A stretch of DNA of 64,000 bases from Ensifer canadensis (GCF_017488845.2 NZ_CP083370.1:2842501-2906500); one strand, 5' to 3'. Positions 11,353-19,670 are shown, numbered from the stretch's first letter. The notes: generated from the letters alone by a model not told the origin. Translations and numbers: made by a program.

Positions 11353-12627
11353 TTAACTCTTATCGAGACCGTAGGCGGAATGCAAAGTGCGAACTGCCAA
11401 TTCGGCATAGGGTCCGTCGATCAGGATCGAGATCTTGATTTCGGAGGTGGTGATCGCCTTGATGTTGATGCCCTTGTCGGCGAGCGCACGGAATGCCGAT
11501 GCGGCAACGCCGGCGTGGCTGCGCATGCCGATGCCGATGACAGAGACCTTGACCAGGCCAGCTTCCGACTGGATCACGTCGTAGCCGATCTTTTCCTTGT
11601 TGTCGCCGAGCACCCTCAGCGCCTTGTCGACATCGCCGGACGGAACGGTGAAGGTCATGTCGGTCTTCGAACCATCTTCCGAGATGTTCTGGACGATCAT
11701 GTCGACATTGATATGGGCTTCGGCCAATGGCCCGAAGATCGCGGCGGAAACGCCCGGCCGGTCGGCAAGACGGCGCAGCGAAATCTGGGCTTCATCCTTG
11801 GCATAGGCAATGCCGGTTACGACTTCCTGTTCCACGATTTCTTCCTCATCACAAATCAGCGTGCCGGGCGGATTGAGAAGGTCACCCATGCCCGGCGCAT
11901 CGGGATCCTCGAAAGACGAGCGCACGAAGGTACGGACCTTGTGCACCATGGCGAGCTCGACGGAGCGCACCTGCAGCACCTTGGCGCCGAGCGATGCCAT
12001 TTCCAGCATTTCCTCGAACGCGATCTTTTTCAGACGCCGCGCCTTCGGCTCGATGCGCGGGTCGGTGGTGTAGACGCCATCGACGTCGGTATAGATATCG
12101 CAACGGTCGGCCTTGACGGCGGCGGCAATCGCAACGGCCGACGTGTCGGAGCCGCCGCGACCGAGTGTCGCCAGGCGGTTGTCCGGGCCAAGGCCCTGGA
12201 AACCGGCGACCACGGCCACCTGCCCCTCACCCATGCGGCGGATGATGTCGGCGCCCTCGATGTCGAGGATGCGGGCGGCGCCATGGGCGTTGTCGGTGCG
12301 GATCGGGATCTGCCAGCCCTGCCAGGAGCGCGCATTGATGCCCATCGACTGCAGCGCGATCGCCAACAGGCCCGAGGTCACCTGCTCGCCGGACGCTACG
12401 ATGGCGTCATATTCGCGCGCGTCGTAGAACGGCGCATTGCTGCCGGCGACCTTGGGCATGTTCTGTACCCAGCCGACCAGTTCGTTGGTCTTGCCGGACA
12501 TGGCGGAAACGACGACCGCGACCTCGTGGCCGGCGTCGACTTCACGTTTCACATGGCGGGCAACGTTGTGAATGCGGTCCAAATCAGCGACGGAAGTTCC
12601 GCCGAATTTCATCACGATGCGTGCCAT
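11353..12627 (-). CDS. lysC: aspartate kinase
   Basis: Phosphorylates aspartate, the committed step to lysine, threonine, methionine and diaminopimelate. The 424 residues from MARIVMKFGGTS (KFGGTS at about 7-12) carry the kinase domain, then two C-terminal ACT domains (about 270 on) that normally mediate lysine/threonine feedback. The start is placed at 12627, where GAGGCGAA precedes the ATG; the frame extends 34 codons further but the extension has no family resemblance. Tandem in-frame starts for the beta subunit, known in some bacteria, were not sought. Probably first gene of lysC-ptsP. Confidence 0.95.
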   Translation of the reverse strand: MARIVMKFGGTSVADLDRIHNVARHVKREVDAGHEVAVVVSAMSGKTNELVGWVQNMPKVAGSNAPFYDAREYDAIVASGEQVTSGLLAIALQSMGINARSWQGWQIPIRTDNAHGAARILDIEGADIIRRMGEGQVAVVAGFQGLGPDNRLATLGRGGSDTSAVAIAAAVKADRCDIYTDVDGVYTTDPRIEPKARRLKKIAFEEMLEMASLGAKVLQVRSVELAMVHKVRTFVRSSFEDPDAPGMGDLLNPPGTLICDEEEIVEQEVVTGIAYAKDEAQISLRRLADRPGVSAAIFGPLAEAHINVDMIVQNISEDGSKTDMTFTVPSGDVDKALRVLGDNKEKIGYDVIQSEAGLVKVSVIGIGMRSHAGVAASAFRALADKGINIKAITTSEIKISILIDGPYAELAVRTLHSAYGLDKS

Positions 12628-12966
12628 TTCGCCTCTACCGGTACCGATGTTTGCGCGCGAGCGCGCGTGACAGGAAAGCGCTCCCGTCGGCGCCCGACGA
12701 TCAAAAAGCTTGGGAGACTTCTCGGACATCGGCCAATCACCGCTTCGGGGAGCGGAAAGTCGCGGCGTCTCTTAGCGGATCGGGGGGCGAGGCGCAATGG
12801 CAAGAAGGTAGGAATAAGGCCTCCGTTCCAGCGAGCTGACCGCACGCCTGGCAACAATATTGCTGAACGACGTCGCCTGGCGCAACGAAGGCCCCACCAA
12901 AAGCGTTGCAGCTTTGCATCTAGGGCGGACAGCCGTGTTGGATCGCACTCCGCCGCCGTCACCCCG

Positions 12967-12995
12967 TTGAAAACTGCTCGCGTCGATGGTAAACA
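12967..12995 (+). promoter_or_regulatory. candidate promoter for the ABC-F leader
   Basis: TTGAAA, 17 bases, TAAACA. It would start a transcript near 13002, about 30 bases before the small ORF and 330 bases before the ABC-F start. The assignment is by eye only. Confidence 0.3.
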
Positions 12996-13034
12996 CTCCG
13001 CGCAACTCGATTGTGAAAGGAGGGCTGCGTTGTG

Positions 13035-13103
13035 ATGACTTTTTTCCGGCACCACCGCCAGCGTGGCCCCGTCAACGCCCTGCAGATGCGTTTGCAGGGC
13101 TGA
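13035..13103 (+). CDS. possible 22-aa leader peptide upstream of ABC-F
   Basis: A short ORF encoding MTFFRHHRQRGPVNALQMRL plus two residues. An AAAGGAGG Shine-Dalgarno lies about 9 bases upstream, one of the best in the window. It ends 228 bases before the ABC-F start. Genes for antibiotic-resistance ABC-F proteins are often controlled by ribosome stalling on such leader ORFs, which makes this worth testing. Nothing shows that it is translated. Confidence 0.3.
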   Translation: MTFFRHHRQRGPVNALQMRLQG

Positions 13104-13231
13104 CCGGTACAATCGCTTCGCGTCCTCGCGAATCTTACTCCTGGTCTGCCCCAGTGTGGTGCGGCTGAAAACCGTTTCGGTTTGAACGCCCGCGCCGTTT
13201 TCCATACCGAGCCGAAGCGGCCCGAACACTG

Positions 13232-13245
13232 CACGATCGTGCATC
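13232..13245. repeat. 14-bp perfect palindrome upstream of ABC-F
   Basis: TGCACGATCGTGCA reads identically on both strands and lies 86 bases before the ABC-F start. It could be an operator or a small hairpin. No regulator is suggested by the sequence. Confidence 0.4.
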
Positions 13246-13331
13246 GGGTCCGACACTCCGCCCAACCCGGCAGATGTATTGCCGCCCGCGGATGTTTGCC
13301 GTCGCTCGCGCAGTCCAGAGAACGAACGAAC

Positions 13332-14864
13332 ATGGCCTTGATCAATATCCGCAACCTCGCCGTCACCCTCAGCACGTCGCTGTTTTCCAATCTCAACCTT
13401 TCGATCGCGGCCGGCGATCGCCTCGGCATCGTCGCCGCCAACGGGCGCGGCAAGTCCACTCTGCTCCGATCGATCGGCGGCAGCTTCGAGCCGACGGCTG
13501 GCGAGATCACCCGCTCACGCGGCCTGACCATCGGCCATGTCGAGCAGAACGTGCCGGCGCAGCTGCTGCCGTTGTCGTTCCATGCGGCGGTTCTTTCGGC
13601 ATTGTCGAGCGAGCAGGCGGACAGCGAAAGCTGGCGCGTCGATATCGTGCTCGATTCGCTCGAGGTGCCCGAAGCCCTTCGTGAGCGCGCCGTCGCGGAC
13701 TTGAGCGGCGGCTGGCAGCGGCTGGCCCTCCTTGCCCGCGTCTGGGTCACGGATCCCGACGCGCTGCTCCTCGACGAGCCGACCAACCATCTCGACCTTG
13801 CCAAGATCGCCCGGCTCGAATCCTGGTTGAACGCGCTTCCGCGCGACGTGCCGGTGCTGATCGCCAGCCACGACCGCGCCTTTCTCGACGCTACCACCAA
13901 CCGCACGCTGTTTCTGCGTCCAGACCAATCGCCCGTCTTTACACTCCCCTATTCGCAGGCGCGTGCGGCCGTCGATGAATTCGACGCCTCGGAAGAGCGG
14001 CGCTACCAGCGCGACATGAAGGTGGCGCAGCAATTGCGTCGCCAGGCGGCCAAGCTCAACAACATCGGCATCAACTCCGGTAGCGACCTGCTGACGATAA
14101 AGACCAAACAGCTGCGTCAGCGCGCCGACCGGCTGGAGGATGCGGCCAAGCCCGCCCACCAGGAGCGTTCGGCCGGTGTAATCCGGCTCGCCAATCGCGG
14201 CACCCACGCAAAAATCCTGGTGACGCTCGATGATATCCAGGTGGAAACGCCCGATGGCACTCCGCTGTTTCGCACGGGAAAACGCTGGATCTGCCAGGGC
14301 GACCGTATTGTCCTGCTCGGCGAAAACGGCGCCGGCAAGACAAGGCTGGTCAACCTCATCCGCACTGCGATCGAGGAGCCGGAGCGCGGACCCGAAACGC
14401 TGAAAGCCACGCCTTCCCTGGTGCTCGGCTACAGCGATCAGGCGCTCGCGGGTCTTTCGGACAAGGAAACGCCGCTTGTCGCCCTCTCCCGCCGGTTCTC
14501 GCTCGGCGATCAGAAGGTGCGTTCGCTGCTGGCGGGCGCCGGTGTCGGCATCGACATGCAGGACAAACCGGTCGGCCGGCTCTCCGGCGGCCAGAAGGCG
14601 CGTCTGGCGATGCTGCTGCTCCGCCTGCGCGAGCCCAACTTCTACCTGCTCGACGAGCCGACGAACCATCTCGATATCGAGGGCCAGGAAGCGCTGGAAG
14701 ACGAGTTGATGAAAAACGAGGTCAGCTGCCTGCTGGTGTCCCACGACCGCAGCTTCGTGCGCAACATCGGCAATCGTTTCTGGTTGATCGAGAAGCGGCG
14801 GCTCGTCGAAGTGGAAGATCCCGAGGCGTTCTTCGCCGCGGCCGCACAAGGCGATGTGGCCTGA
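13332..14864 (+). CDS. ABC-F family ATP-binding protein
   Basis: Soluble protein with two fused ATPase domains and no membrane segments: the ABC-F class, which acts on the ribosome (translation factors such as EttA, or antibiotic-resistance factors) rather than in transport. The 510 residues show Walker A AANGRGKST (35-43) and LGENGAGKT (about 329-337), signatures LSGGWQR and LSGGQKAR, and two LLLDEPTNHLD / LLDEPTNHLD boxes. The first P-loop has Ala where Gly is usual. The linker (about 210-310) is charged and helical. The start at 13332 fits the conserved MALINIRNL; upstream codons look unconserved. Substrate ribosome state or drug cannot be named. Confidence 0.88.
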   Translation: MALINIRNLAVTLSTSLFSNLNLSIAAGDRLGIVAANGRGKSTLLRSIGGSFEPTAGEITRSRGLTIGHVEQNVPAQLLPLSFHAAVLSALSSEQADSESWRVDIVLDSLEVPEALRERAVADLSGGWQRLALLARVWVTDPDALLLDEPTNHLDLAKIARLESWLNALPRDVPVLIASHDRAFLDATTNRTLFLRPDQSPVFTLPYSQARAAVDEFDASEERRYQRDMKVAQQLRRQAAKLNNIGINSGSDLLTIKTKQLRQRADRLEDAAKPAHQERSAGVIRLANRGTHAKILVTLDDIQVETPDGTPLFRTGKRWICQGDRIVLLGENGAGKTRLVNLIRTAIEEPERGPETLKATPSLVLGYSDQALAGLSDKETPLVALSRRFSLGDQKVRSLLAGAGVGIDMQDKPVGRLSGGQKARLAMLLLRLREPNFYLLDEPTNHLDIEGQEALEDELMKNEVSCLLVSHDRSFVRNIGNRFWLIEKRRLVEVEDPEAFFAAAAQGDVA

Positions 14865-14870
14865 TCGACA

Positions 14871-14905
14871 GGCGACGCGCGACTGCTGTGGCGCGTCGCC
14901 GTTTG
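14871..14905 (+). terminator. hairpin terminator after ABC-F gene
   Basis: Perfect 10-bp stem GGCGACGCGC/GCGCGTCGCC with a 10-base loop and GTTTG after it, beginning six bases past the stop codon. The T run is short, so it may act as a weak terminator or 3' protector. Confidence 0.5.
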
Positions 14906-14955
14906 ACGGGCGTGCTTACCCCCTTAATCTCCGTGTCGAACCGGAGGAGCCACCC

Positions 14956-15164
14956 ATGAAAATCAGCGCACGCAACCGCTTCAAGGGCAAGATCGTCGAT
15001 GTCGTCAAAGGGGCGACGACCGCGCATGTGCGCATCGATCTCGGCGGCGGAGCCATCTGACGGCATCGATCACCAACGAAGCCGTCGACGAACTCGGCCT
15101 CAAGGTCGGCGGCGACGCCTACGGGGTCATCAAGGCTTCCGACGTGATGGTTGCGATCGACTGA
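14956..15164 (+). pseudogene. molbindin (Mop, TOBE domain), frameshifted
   Basis: Remnant or misread of a 69-residue molybdate-binding molbindin, a single TOBE domain that stores or buffers molybdate/tungstate in the cytoplasm. The first frame gives MKISARNRFKGKIVDVVKGA and continues to GGGAI, then TGA at 15058. Restoring one base just before that stop reopens the family sequence TASITNEAVDELGLKVG ... KASDVMVAID to the stop at 15162-15164. A clear GGAGGAG precedes the ATG. The break is a one-base loss, either a real mutation or an assembly error. It is convergent with the TrmO/ABC importer genes. Confidence 0.85.
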
Positions 15165-15168
15165 GCAA

Positions 15169-15693
15169 TCACGCCTTCTTGCAGTAATGGGTCGTGCCGG
15201 CATCGCCGGTTTCAAAATCACCAGGCTGCGGCGGTGCAATCGGCTTGAACAGCGTGCGATCGGGCTTCAGGTCGATGAGCGGCGTGCCGTCGAGGCAATC
15301 GAGGCCGCGCACCAGAAGCACATTGTCTTCGACCGCCTCGAGCGCCACGATCGATGTGCCGATCGGGTTCGGCCGCACTGGCGAGCGCAAGGCGAAGGTG
15401 CCATGCGTCTCGCCATTGTTGGCGGGGCTCTGCAACACGAGGTCGCGGCGCGATCGATCGAGCCAATAGAGGATCTCCAGTCGCTCGAACCGCTCGATGC
15501 CCTTCAGCGCCTCGACCCAGGGCGAAAAGATCTCGATCCGGCAGATCGGCCCGTCATGGCGCCCCTGTCGCGGGCAGCCGAGCCTTGACGCCCAGGGCGT
15601 CGAAATGCGCCCGATGAAGGTCAGCCCTGCATCGGTTGCCTCCGGCGGCGTGATCGAGACTTCGTTTTCCCGGATTTCGTTTTCGCGAACCAT
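15169..15693 (-). CDS. TrmO/TsaA-like tRNA (t6A37) methyltransferase
   Basis: TsaA (TrmO, VirR) family beta-barrel; the studied E. coli member N6-methylates threonylcarbamoyladenosine 37 in tRNA using SAM. The 174 residues include the family signature GTFALRSPVRPNPIG (about 108-122) and LDCLDGTPLIDLKPD. The N-terminus has a small RENE repeat. The gene lies 14 bases after the importer's ATPase gene on the same strand, so it is probably the last gene of that operon. That context may indicate a metal-linked role rather than tRNA modification, and many TsaA members are uncharacterised. Confidence 0.82.
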   Translation of the reverse strand: MVRENEIRENEVSITPPEATDAGLTFIGRISTPWASRLGCPRQGRHDGPICRIEIFSPWVEALKGIERFERLEILYWLDRSRRDLVLQSPANNGETHGTFALRSPVRPNPIGTSIVALEAVEDNVLLVRGLDCLDGTPLIDLKPDRTLFKPIAPPQPGDFETGDAGTTHYCKKA

Positions 15694-15707
15694 CTCGTAT
15701 TCCTTCC

Positions 15708-16484
15708 TCAGGCGTTGTTTCGTGGTGCGCAGAGGCGGGCGTCGCTGCCCGCAAGCGTGCCGATCACCACATCGATGTCGTAGAGCTGCTTGAGCGCGGT
15801 CACGGTCAGCACCGCATCGGGTGTTCCAAGCGCGACGATCCGCGATTGGAACACCAACGCCACGCGGTCAGCCACCCGAAACGCGTGGTCGGGATTGTGG
15901 GTAGACAGAACGATCGAAACGCCTTCGCCGGCAAGCTCCCGCACCCGATCGAGCACCCGCATCTGATGACCGTAGTCGAGGCTTGCCGTCGGTTCGTCCA
16001 TCACCAGGATCGAAGGCTCCTGCGCGAGCGCGCGCGCGATCAGGGCGATCTGGCGCTCACCGCCGCTGATCTCGGTATAGGCACGGTTCGCCAGATGGTC
16101 GATGCCGAGCCGCTCCAGCGTGGCGGCGGCCACCTCGCGGTCATGGCGGCCGGGCGTTGCAAACAGGCCCACATGCGGCGCACGGCCCATCAGCACCAGT
16201 TCCTCGACCGTGAATGGGAAGAGCGCGGCATGCGCCTGCGGCACATAAGCGATGCGCGAGGCACGGTCGCGGCCGGACCAGGAGCCGATCGGCTGGCCAT
16301 CCAGCCGGATCGTGCCTGCCCTCAGCGGAACGAGCCCGAGCAACGTCTTGAACAGCGTCGTCTTGCCGGCGCCATTCGGCCCGAACAGCACGAGTACCTC
16401 GTTTTCATCAAGCGTGAAGCTGATGTCCTGGCCGACAAGGCGGCTGCCGTAGCCAAAGGCGATCTGGTCGACCTCGAGCCTCAT
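15708..16484 (-). CDS. FecE/BtuD-type ABC importer ATPase
   Basis: ATP-hydrolysing subunit of a class II importer (siderophore, vitamin B12, haem or molybdate type), on the cytoplasmic face of the membrane. The 258 residues contain Walker A GPNGAGKTT (about 35-43), Q-loop YVPQAHAALFPFTVEE, signature ISGGERQIALIARALA and Walker B ILVMDEPTASLD. The ATG at 16484 overlaps the permease stop as ATGA, so translation is coupled. The frame continues upstream into the permease but that part is shadow. It works with the permease and binding protein immediately upstream. Confidence 0.92.
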   Translation of the reverse strand: MRLEVDQIAFGYGSRLVGQDISFTLDENEVLVLFGPNGAGKTTLFKTLLGLVPLRAGTIRLDGQPIGSWSGRDRASRIAYVPQAHAALFPFTVEELVLMGRAPHVGLFATPGRHDREVAAATLERLGIDHLANRAYTEISGGERQIALIARALAQEPSILVMDEPTASLDYGHQMRVLDRVRELAGEGVSIVLSTHNPDHAFRVADRVALVFQSRIVALGTPDAVLTVTALKQLYDIDVVIGTLAGSDARLCAPRNNA

Positions 16485-17509
16485 TGCCAGCCCTTTCGCC
16501 CTGATGCGAGCAGCCAGAGAAAGAACGGCGCGCCGACGGTCGCCGTCAGGATGCCGAGCGGTACCTCGATCATCGCAATGCTGCGCGCCAGCATATCGGC
16601 GACGAGCAGATAGGCGGCGCCGAGCGCCATCGACACCGGCAGCAACCGGACGAAATCCGGTCCGACGAGGAGGCGCGCCACATGCGGGATGACAAGCCCA
16701 ATCCAGCCGATGATGCCGGTGACCGAGACGGAAGCCGAGGTGATCAGCGTTGCCGCCAGCACCAGCACGACGCGCAGCCGGCCGGTGTCGATGCCGAGCG
16801 CACGCGCTTCTTCCTCGCCAAGCGTCATGACGTTCATGCGCCAGCGCAGGAGAAAGAGCGGGATGATGCCGACGACAAGCGCGGGAAGAATGGAGACGAC
16901 GTCGCCTGATGTCACCGAGGCTAGGCTGCCGAGCAGCCAATAGGTGATCGCCGGCAACTGATCATAGGGATCGGCAAGGATCTTGATCAGCGAGATGCCG
17001 GCACCCACGTGCGCACCGACCGCGATGCCTGCCAGAACGAGAACGAGCACCGGATCCCGGTTGCGGATCACTGTTGCAACCGCATAGACAGACAGCACGG
17101 CGATCAGCCCGCCGACAAAACTCATCAGCTGGATGACGCCGACCGGCAACGACAGGAAGATGCCGACAACGGCGCCGAAGCTGGCGCCGGCGGAAACCCC
17201 GAGAATATCGGGCGAAACCAGCGGGTTGCGGAACAGGCCTTGGTAGGTGGCGCCGGCTGCCGCAAGCGCCGCGCCGACGGCAAGACCGGCCAGCACACGC
17301 GGCAAGCGGATGTTCCAGAAGACCGTGGCCACCGTCTCATCACTGGGGGTACCGCCGACCATTGCCCAGATTTGACCGATCAGATCGGACAGGCCCGCGT
17401 CGAATTTGCCGACAGTCATCGACAGGGCGGAAAGCGACAGGAGGCCTGCGATCGCAACCAGCGACCGTGCACCGACCCACCCTCGCCTCAGAACGATCTG
17501 CTTTGTCAT
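16481..17509 (-). CDS. FecCD-type ABC importer permease
   Basis: Integral-membrane half of a class II metal/cofactor importer. The 342 residues are almost entirely hydrophobic, with the roughly ten helices of the FecCD/BtuC family. Family motifs are GAALAAAGATYQGLFRNPLVSPDILGVSAGA (quoted in two halves: GAALAAAGATYQGLF and RNPLVSPDILG, about 80-115) and GWIGLVIPHVARLLVGPD near 268-285. It overlaps the ATPase gene and the binding-protein gene by four bases each (ATGA), a tight three-gene operon. The substrate cannot be read from the permease alone. Confidence 0.93.
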   Translation of the reverse strand: MTKQIVLRRGWVGARSLVAIAGLLSLSALSMTVGKFDAGLSDLIGQIWAMVGGTPSDETVATVFWNIRLPRVLAGLAVGAALAAAGATYQGLFRNPLVSPDILGVSAGASFGAVVGIFLSLPVGVIQLMSFVGGLIAVLSVYAVATVIRNRDPVLVLVLAGIAVGAHVGAGISLIKILADPYDQLPAITYWLLGSLASVTSGDVVSILPALVVGIIPLFLLRWRMNVMTLGEEEARALGIDTGRLRVVLVLAATLITSASVSVTGIIGWIGLVIPHVARLLVGPDFVRLLPVSMALGAAYLLVADMLARSIAMIEVPLGILTATVGAPFFLWLLASGRKGWQ

Positions 17510-18543
17510 TGCGTTTCCGGCAGGGCACCTTTGACAAGCCTCGTGAGCTGCGCGTCATCAAGATCCACTTGGTAGAAGAGTTTGTAGAATTCCCGCGTCT
17601 CGGCTTTCAGGTCACCCTCGTAGAAGCCGCCATAAAGCAGTGCCTCAAGCCAGCGGACCCCGATCAGGCGGTTGATGCCGGGCGGCGAATCGAACCAGCC
17701 GAATGGCATCGACGGCGCGATGAACACCTGTCCCTTCTCGACCGCCTGCACCCTGCTCCACGCCGGATCTGTCGCGACCGCTGAGGCGAACTTCGGGCTC
17801 GCGGCGATGATCATCTCCGGGTTCCAGGCGAGCAGCTGCTCCGGCGAAACCTGAGTGAGACTGCTCTTGCCGGCAACGGCCGCGACATTGACTGCACCTG
17901 CGGCTTCGAGGATCTCAAGATTGATCGAGCCTGCCAGGCCCGTCTCCAGACCATCGGGGCCACGTCCGTAATAGACCCTGGGCCGCTCGTCGGCCGGTAC
18001 TGCCGCTATCGTCTCGCCGAGTTCCTTCAGCGTTTCGTCGGCATAGTCGGCAAGTTTGCCGGCACGCTCTTCGGCTCCGAGCATCGCGCCGAGGCTGCGC
18101 AAGGTCTCGGCACTTTTGCCGAACGAACCGTCGATCAGCACATAGGGAATGCCGGTCTGGCTCTGCACCTTGTCGGCAAGCGAGGCATAGGTCGCGTCCA
18201 CCGTGCCGACATCGATGATGACGTCAGGCTTGGCCGCAAGCACCGCCTCGATATTCGCCGTCCCGCCCTTGCCGGTCAGGCGGCCATAGGTCGGTAAACC
18301 GCGTACGGCCTCCATTAGGTAGGGCTTTTCGTCTTCCTTCGGCTCGCGCACCCAGCCGGCCAGCTTCTCCGGCGCGATGGCATAGACCAGCACCGAGGCC
18401 GGCGGACCGGCCGCCAGCACCTTGCCAATATGGTCGGGAAGCTCGACCGTGCGACCGGCCGCATCCGTGAAGGGTTTCGCCTGAACCGCAAGCGGCATCA
18501 GGGTAAGAAGGGCGCCGAAGGCACCGGCGATAGATCTGATCAT
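17506..18543 (-). CDS. periplasmic substrate-binding protein of FecB/TroA-like family
   Basis: Receptor of the importer at 15708-17509. A signal peptide (MIRSIAGAFGALLTLMPLAVQA) is followed by the family opening FTDAAGRTVELP, and the fold ends with FGWFDSPPGINRLIGVRWL near 285. There is no lipobox, so it should be a free periplasmic protein. Relatives bind Fe-siderophores, haem, cobalamin or, in the Haemophilus MolA type, molybdate. The adjoining molbindin remnant and a Mo-box-like palindrome at 18598-18621 make molybdate or tungstate worth considering, but this is inference. First gene of the operon. Confidence 0.85.
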   Translation of the reverse strand: MIRSIAGAFGALLTLMPLAVQAKPFTDAAGRTVELPDHIGKVLAAGPPASVLVYAIAPEKLAGWVREPKEDEKPYLMEAVRGLPTYGRLTGKGGTANIEAVLAAKPDVIIDVGTVDATYASLADKVQSQTGIPYVLIDGSFGKSAETLRSLGAMLGAEERAGKLADYADETLKELGETIAAVPADERPRVYYGRGPDGLETGLAGSINLEILEAAGAVNVAAVAGKSSLTQVSPEQLLAWNPEMIIAASPKFASAVATDPAWSRVQAVEKGQVFIAPSMPFGWFDSPPGINRLIGVRWLEALLYGGFYEGDLKAETREFYKLFYQVDLDDAQLTRLVKGALPETQ

Positions 18544-18882
18544 GGTGAAGCCTCGGGATGGAGGTGCGGACGATGGTTCGGCGCGACTATGGCACAGCGT
18601 TATATCCGTTGGAATATCTCGATTGATAACCCGTCTCCAGCGCTAAGGTCTTTGCATTGCTTGAGAACCTTGACTAGGCGGCCCGATCGGGCGATATCGG
18701 ACCCATGTGCGAACATGACGTCCATATCGTTGCGCGTTCGGCCGGCATCCCAATAGGCGGGATGCAGGGTGATAAAGCACGCTAACGAAAGAGCGTTCGC
18801 GCACCTGCAGCCTCGCCGGAAACGGACGGGGTTCTTCTTTTGACGGGTGCGCCGTCCATCGGCATTTTTGATGGAGAATGAA
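18544..18882. other. 339-bp divergent promoter region
   Basis: Separates the importer operon (leftward) from a methyltransferase gene (rightward). Besides the Mo-box-like site it shows only short inverted repeats, such as CGGCCCGATCGGGCGATATCGG near 18678-18700. No gene is apparent. Confidence 0.5.
18598..18621. promoter_or_regulatory. Mo-box-like palindrome (possible ModE-type operator)
   Basis: CGTTATAT, 8 bases, ATATCTCG; the right arm matches the inverse of the left at 6 of 8 positions. Arm sequence and spacing resemble the E. coli modA operator as I recall it (CGTTATAT-N8-ACATAACG). It lies 55 bases upstream of the binding-protein gene and 260 bases before the divergent methyltransferase. 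No ModE gene is in the window. Confidence 0.4.
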
Positions 18883-19611
18883 ATGGCACAGAACATCTAC
18901 GACAAACCGGAATTTTTCGAAGGCTACAGCCAGCTCGGACGATCGGTCCATGGCCTCGACGGCGCCGCCGAATGGCCGGCAATCCGCGCCGCCTTGCCGG
19001 ATTTGCAGGGCAAGCGCGTGGTCGATCTCGGCTGCGGCTTCGGCTGGTTCTCGCGTTTCGCGCGCGAGCAGGGTGCGGCCCGCGTGCTCGGGCTCGACCT
19101 GTCGGAAAACATGATCGCCCGCGCCCGGCGCGACACGCCCGATCCGGCGATCGAATACGGCATCGCCGATCTCGATCATCTTGCGCTCGAAACCGGCACC
19201 TTTGACGTCGCCTACAGCTCGCTCGCGTTTCACTATGTCGAGAATTTCGACCGCCTGGTCCAGGCAATCTACGATGCGCTGGTGCCGGGCGCGCACCTGG
19301 TGTTCACCATCGAGCACCCGATCTACATGGCCTCGCTGAACCCTGGCTGGCAGGTCGGGGAAAACGGGCAGAAGCGCTGGCCGGTCGATCACTATTCCAT
19401 CGAGGGCCAGCGCACGACGGATTGGCTGGCCAAGGGCGTGGTCAAGTACCACCGCACGATCGGCACCACGCTCAACGCCTTGATGCGCGGCGGTTTCGCC
19501 ATCCGTCACGTCGAGGAGTGGCGCCCGACGCCGGCGCAGATCGACGCCAATCCGGATCTCGCCGAAGAGATGGAACGGCCGATGATTTTGATCGTCGACG
19601 CCCAGCGGTAG
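18883..19611 (+). CDS. class I SAM-dependent methyltransferase
   Basis: Small-molecule methyltransferase of the Methyltransf_11/25 type; the substrate is unknown. The 242 residues carry the SAM motif VVDLGCGFGWFS (about 46-57), an acidic residue after strand 2 (GLDLSENM), and FDVAYSSLAFHYVENFD as motif II/III. The ATG at 18883 is chosen because TGGAGA precedes it; an upstream GTG lacks this. It is divergent from the metal importer and may share its control region. A strong terminator follows. Similar proteins near TsaA and metal ABC genes are known to me only as an association, without function. Confidence 0.8.
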   Translation: MAQNIYDKPEFFEGYSQLGRSVHGLDGAAEWPAIRAALPDLQGKRVVDLGCGFGWFSRFAREQGAARVLGLDLSENMIARARRDTPDPAIEYGIADLDHLALETGTFDVAYSSLAFHYVENFDRLVQAIYDALVPGAHLVFTIEHPIYMASLNPGWQVGENGQKRWPVDHYSIEGQRTTDWLAKGVVKYHRTIGTTLNALMRGGFAIRHVEEWRPTPAQIDANPDLAEEMERPMILIVDAQR

Positions 19612-19619
19612 GGCAGACA

Positions 19620-19650
19620 GAAGCCCGGGCCGGAACCGCACCCGGGCTTT
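19620..19650. terminator. terminator between two convergent methyltransferase genes
   Basis: AAGCCCGGG, an 11-base loop, CCCGGGCTTT, beginning nine bases after the stop of the forward gene. It reads as a terminator on the plus strand and, less strongly, on the minus strand for the convergent gene ending at 19671. Confidence 0.75.
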
Positions 19651-19670
19651 GCCCATGCCGTCCAGTACTT

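Larger units (their letters stand above)
12628..13331. other. 704-bp gap between lysC and the ABC-F gene
   Basis: Divergent upstream region with no recognisable protein; longer reading frames here look like composition artefacts. It contains a GCGCGCGAGCGCGCG hairpin near 12650-12670, a candidate forward promoter (12967-12995), a 22-codon ORF with a strong Shine-Dalgarno (13035-13103), and a 14-bp perfect palindrome (13232-13245). The length is unusual for this compact region and suggests a regulatory leader for the ABC-F gene. Confidence 0.5.

Noticed and set aside
11380..13035. 551-codon frame antisense to lysC
   Set aside because: Same cause; it runs across lysC into the gap without a start or motif.
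12612..13265. 217-codon leftward frame in the lysC/ABC-F gap
   Set aside because: No family resemblance, no Shine-Dalgarno, unusual composition; it would also overlap the lysC start.
18544..18882. Cobalamin riboswitch before the importer operon
   Set aside because: No B12-box or conserved core seen; the palindrome fits a protein operator better.
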